Below are positions 5,394-7,399 of a stretch of DNA of 7,399 nt, in pieces; the first letter of the stretch is position 1, and each line of letters starts with the position of its first letter. Made by a program: the position numbers and the translations under genes. Source of the stretch: an uncultured Catenibacterium sp. Its GTDB lineage: Bacteria > Bacillota_I > Bacilli_A > Erysipelotrichales > Coprobacillaceae. The notes beneath the pieces were generated by a model that worked only from the letters and a program-made list of their open reading frames with translations, made no database searches and was not told the origin of the DNA. The DNA lies in the NCBI GenBank assembly GCA_900540685.1, contig UQGS01000075.1, positions 1-7,399 of the forward strand. Direction: 5' to 3'.

Positions 5394-5900
5394 ATGAAAA
5401 AAATAAATTTTAAATACGGTTTCTTATATTTCATCACATTTATTATTGTATTAGGTGGCGATCTAGTAACGAAACTCGTAGTCAACGAATCAATGCAGTT
5501 AGGCCAAAGTTATCAGGTCATCAAGAACTTTTTTTATTTCACTTATATTCATAATACAGGTGCCGCATGGGGTATGCTTTCAGGGCGTTTCTTTATCTTC
5601 TATGCGATTTCTATTATTGCTGGTATTATGCTTATTTATTATTTTATCAAGAGTGATAAATCCCAGGTCTTATTAAGATTTGGAATTGTACTTATATTCA
5701 GTGGTATGCTAGGAAATCTATATGATCGTGTTGTTTTTCATTATGTAAGAGACTTTTTAGATTTCTTTGTATTTGGTTATGATTTTCCTATTTTCAACAT
5801 TGCAGATATGGGTGTTGTCATAGGTGTTTTATTAATCATCTTAGATTTAGGAATTGGAGAATATAAATTATGGAAATACAATCAATCACACCAGAATTAG
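5394..5900 (+). CDS. lspA: Lipoprotein signal peptidase (signal peptidase II)
   Basis: This membrane aspartyl protease removes the signal peptide from diacylglyceryl-prolipoproteins at the lipobox cysteine. The 168-residue protein shows about four transmembrane helices (near 10-26, 66-85, 93-109 and 135-153). The family motifs are clear: GGDLVTK (21-27), NTGAAWG (54-60), the catalytic Asp in GNLYDR (D111) and the second catalytic Asp in FNIADMG (D138). The ATG at 5394 has AAAGG 8 nt upstream. Its last 31 nt overlap the next gene, the rluD-like gene, an arrangement also common in other Firmicutes. The length and active site are normal, so it should be active and probably essential for normal lipoprotein processing. 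Confidence 0.96.
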   Translation: MKKINFKYGFLYFITFIIVLGGDLVTKLVVNESMQLGQSYQVIKNFFYFTYIHNTGAAWGMLSGRFFIFYAISIIAGIMLIYYFIKSDKSQVLLRFGIVLIFSGMLGNLYDRVVFHYVRDFLDFFVFGYDFPIFNIADMGVVIGVLLIILDLGIGEYKLWKYNQSHQN

Positions 5901-6790
5901 AAGAAAAAGGCTTACGTTTAGATAAAGTAATCTTAAATCATATGCCTGACCGTTCACGTACTGAGATTCAGAAATGGATCAAGGCAGGGCAGGTCATCGT
6001 CAATGACAATGTAGAAAAAGCCAACTATAAGGTAGAAGAAGAGGATGTTATCCAGGTGACTTTACCTGATCCTCAAAGTACTGAAATCTGCCCTGAAGAT
6101 ATCCCATTAGATATTATTTATGAAGATGAAGATGTGATTGTGGTCAATAAACCAACAGGTATGATTGTCCATCCATCTGCAGGTATCTATTCAGGTACAC
6201 TTGTCAATGCGTTACTTTATCATTGTCATGATTTATCAGCCATCAATGGTATTACACGTCCTGGTATCGTTCATCGTATCGATAAGGAAACAAGTGGTCT
6301 TTTAATGGTCGCAAAAAATGATAATGCGCATCGTTCACTATCTAAACAGCTAGAAGAACATTCAGTTGTACGTCGTTATGTCGCACTCGTACATGGCGTT
6401 ATTAATCATAATGTAGGTCGTATTGAAGCACCTATTGGACGTGACAGCAAAGACCGTAAGAAGATGACTGTCACAAGCAAGAATGCGAAAGATGCGATTA
6501 CTAACTTTAAAGTATTAGAACGTTATGATGATATGACACTTATTGAATGTCGTCTTGAAACAGGTAGAACACATCAGATTCGTGTTCATATGCAATATAT
6601 TGGTCATCCAGTATATGGTGATCCTCAATATGGCTTTAGAAATGATGATAACACTTACGGTCAGTATCTTCATGCTAGAGTATTAGGCTTTGTCCATCCT
6701 AGAACCCATGAACATATGTATTTTGAAGCACCTTTACCAGATTTCTTTGAAGAAAAGATCAAGGAATTAGGAGGAGAATACAATGGATAA
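5870..6790 (+). CDS. rluD: RluD/YlyB-like 23S rRNA pseudouridine synthase
   Basis: This enzyme isomerises uridine to pseudouridine in RNA; RluD-type members act on 23S rRNA helix 69. The 306-residue protein has an N-terminal S4 RNA-binding domain (about 14-62; GLRLDKV ... IKAGQVIVN) and a catalytic domain of the RsuA/RluA family. The catalytic aspartate is D138 in GIVHRIDKETSGLL (132-145); other motifs are VVNKPTGMIVHPS (91-103), LETGRTHQIRVH (229-240) and HPVYGDPQYG (246-255). The start at 5870 lies inside lspA with TTGGAG 10 nt upstream, and the N-terminus begins at the usual place just before the S4 domain. It is coupled to lspA and to the deaminase gene downstream. The exact target uridines cannot be read from sequence; an RluC/RluD paralogue with another target is possible. 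Confidence 0.92.
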   Translation: MEIQSITPELEEKGLRLDKVILNHMPDRSRTEIQKWIKAGQVIVNDNVEKANYKVEEEDVIQVTLPDPQSTEICPEDIPLDIIYEDEDVIVVNKPTGMIVHPSAGIYSGTLVNALLYHCHDLSAINGITRPGIVHRIDKETSGLLMVAKNDNAHRSLSKQLEEHSVVRRYVALVHGVINHNVGRIEAPIGRDSKDRKKMTVTSKNAKDAITNFKVLERYDDMTLIECRLETGRTHQIRVHMQYIGHPVYGDPQYGFRNDDNTYGQYLHARVLGFVHPRTHEHMYFEAPLPDFFEEKIKELGGEYNG

Positions 6791-7262
6791 GCAGATCATT
6801 ACATGGGATCAGTATTTCATGGGAGTAGCTAAACTCTCTGCTTATCGTTCTAAGGATCCTAATACTCAGGTAGGAGCTTGTATAGTAAACAGTGATAATC
6901 GTATAGTAGGAGTAGGATATAATGGTCTACCTCGTGGATGCGAAGATGATAAATTCCCCTGGACAGTCAGAGAAGGGGCTTTATATGATACAAAGTATCC
7001 TTATGTTGTACATGCTGAATTAAACGCCATACTTAACTCAACTCAGAAATTACAGGGTTGTCGTATTTATGTTTCTTTATTCCCATGTCATGAATGTACT
7101 AAAGCAATCATTCAAAGTGGTATTAAAGAAATTGTCTATGAAGATGAAAAATATAAAGGAACAGAAAGTGATAGAGCAGCAAAACGTATGTTGGACGTGG
7201 CTGGTGTCTCTTATCGTAAAGTCCCCGCATTTGAAGTAGAAATAAAAAAAGAGAATCAATAA
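6783..7262 (+). CDS. comEB: dCMP deaminase (ComEB-like)
   Basis: This zinc enzyme deaminates dCMP to dUMP, supplying the thymidylate pathway. The 159-residue cytidine-deaminase-fold protein has zinc and proton-shuttle residues in HAELNAI (H77, E79) and PCHEC (C102, C105). NTQVGACIV (27-35) and GYNGLPRGCED (45-55) are typical of the dCMP deaminase group rather than of CMP/guanine deaminases. It is slightly shorter than the Bacillus ComEB form (about 190 residues), lacking a C-terminal tail. Allosteric control by dCTP/dTTP is usual in this family but cannot be seen here. The start overlaps the rluD end by 8 nt, with a strong AGGAGGAG (6769-6776) inside rluD, so it is coupled yet well translated. 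The name ComEB comes from a competence operon; no competence genes are present here. Confidence 0.92.
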   Translation: MDKQIITWDQYFMGVAKLSAYRSKDPNTQVGACIVNSDNRIVGVGYNGLPRGCEDDKFPWTVREGALYDTKYPYVVHAELNAILNSTQKLQGCRIYVSLFPCHECTKAIIQSGIKEIVYEDEKYKGTESDRAAKRMLDVAGVSYRKVPAFEVEIKKENQ

Positions 7263-7294
7263 TGCAATGGTATTAAGTTAAGCGACTAAATGCC

Positions 7295-7340
7295 AAAAAC
7301 CTCTTTGATTTTAAAATCAGAGAGGCTTTTTTATTTTTTT
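7295..7340 (+). terminator. Strong terminator of the lspA-rluD-deaminase operon
   Basis: CCTCTTTGATTTT (7300-7312) pairs with AAAATCAGAGAGG (7313-7325) over nearly its whole length (one G-U pair), followed by a long T-rich run (7327-7340). The AAAAA at 7295-7299 would give a short U-run on the opposite strand, so weak bidirectional use is possible. Confidence 0.88.
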
Positions 7341-7341
7341 C

Positions 7342-7356
7342 GTCAAACTGTTGACA
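7342..7356. promoter_or_regulatory. -35-like TTGACA within a short dyad, next transcription unit
   Basis: GTCAA-ACTG-TTGAC (7342-7355) is a 5-bp-arm dyad, and its right arm extends to a consensus TTGACA (7351-7356). No good -10 lies 16-18 bp downstream (the best candidate, TAGAAA at 7377-7382, is 20 bp away), so a promoter here is tentative. Confidence 0.3.
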
Positions 7357-7378
7357 AATGATGAAAATCGTGCGGCTA

Positions 7379-7396
7379 GAAATGAATATTCATTCA
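7379..7396. promoter_or_regulatory. TetR/FadR-like palindromic operator at the window end
   Basis: AATGAATATTCATT (7381-7394) is a perfect 14-bp palindrome. The 18 bases 7379-7396 match 16 of 18 positions of the FadR (YsiA) operator consensus that I recall from Bacillus subtilis, TGAATGAMTANTCATTCA. TetR-family regulators of efflux or fatty-acid genes often use such sites in their own promoters. The gene it controls lies beyond the window. Confidence 0.5.
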
Positions 7397-7399
7397 TTT

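Noticed and set aside
7077..7259. Reverse-strand open frame opposite the dCMP deaminase gene
   Set aside because: It is antisense to the PCHEC zinc-site region, with a low-complexity Phe-rich translation and no start signal.
1..7399. CRISPR array, insertion sequence, phage genes, toxin-antitoxin or tRNA genes
   Set aside because: No periodic repeats, transposase motifs, cloverleaf-like sequence or paired small genes were seen; the content is housekeeping metabolism.

Overview
The window is AT-rich, densely packed, and has every recognisable gene on the + strand. Strong purine-rich ribosome binding sites, short intergenic gaps with hairpin-plus-T terminators, a NiaR-type niacin regulator and an lspA-rluD gene pair all point to a low-GC Firmicute (Bacillota). 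My impression from protein style is a gut Erysipelotrichia-like organism (inference; a database search would settle it). I see no mobile element, CRISPR array, tRNA or rRNA.

Region 1 (1-292): the last codons of a truncated upstream gene, a strong terminator, then about 200 bp of regulatory DNA. This holds a 16-bp dyad of unknown role and a sigma-A-type promoter whose -35 box lies inside a cluster of TGTCAA/TTGACA half-sites, the likely NiaR operator.

Region 2 (293-3810): a three-gene NAD de novo operon, nadA - nadB::nadC - niaR, closed by a terminator that begins in the niaR stop codon. The middle gene is the main point of interest. It is one uninterrupted reading frame joining a shortened L-aspartate oxidase (NadB) to a full-length quinolinate phosphoribosyltransferase (NadC), so the first and third steps of quinolinate/NAMN synthesis are on one chain and the second step (NadA) is separate. 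A GAGG-ATG pair sits exactly at the domain junction. The last gene encodes the 3H-domain repressor NiaR, which suggests a self-limiting, niacin-sensitive operon.

Region 3 (3811-5342): two separately promoted single genes, a calcineurin-like metallophosphoesterase of unknown substrate and a seven-helix hemolysin III/PAQR membrane protein.

Region 4 (5343-7340): a translationally coupled operon, lspA (lipoprotein signal peptidase) - rluD-like pseudouridine synthase - dCMP deaminase, with 31-nt and 8-nt gene overlaps and a strong terminator.

Region 5 (7341-7399): regulatory DNA of the next, unseen transcription unit, including a palindrome very like TetR-family (FadR-type) operators.

Two gene starts were moved inward from the longest reading frame on ribosome-binding-site evidence: nadB::nadC to 1211 and the hemolysin III gene to 4648.
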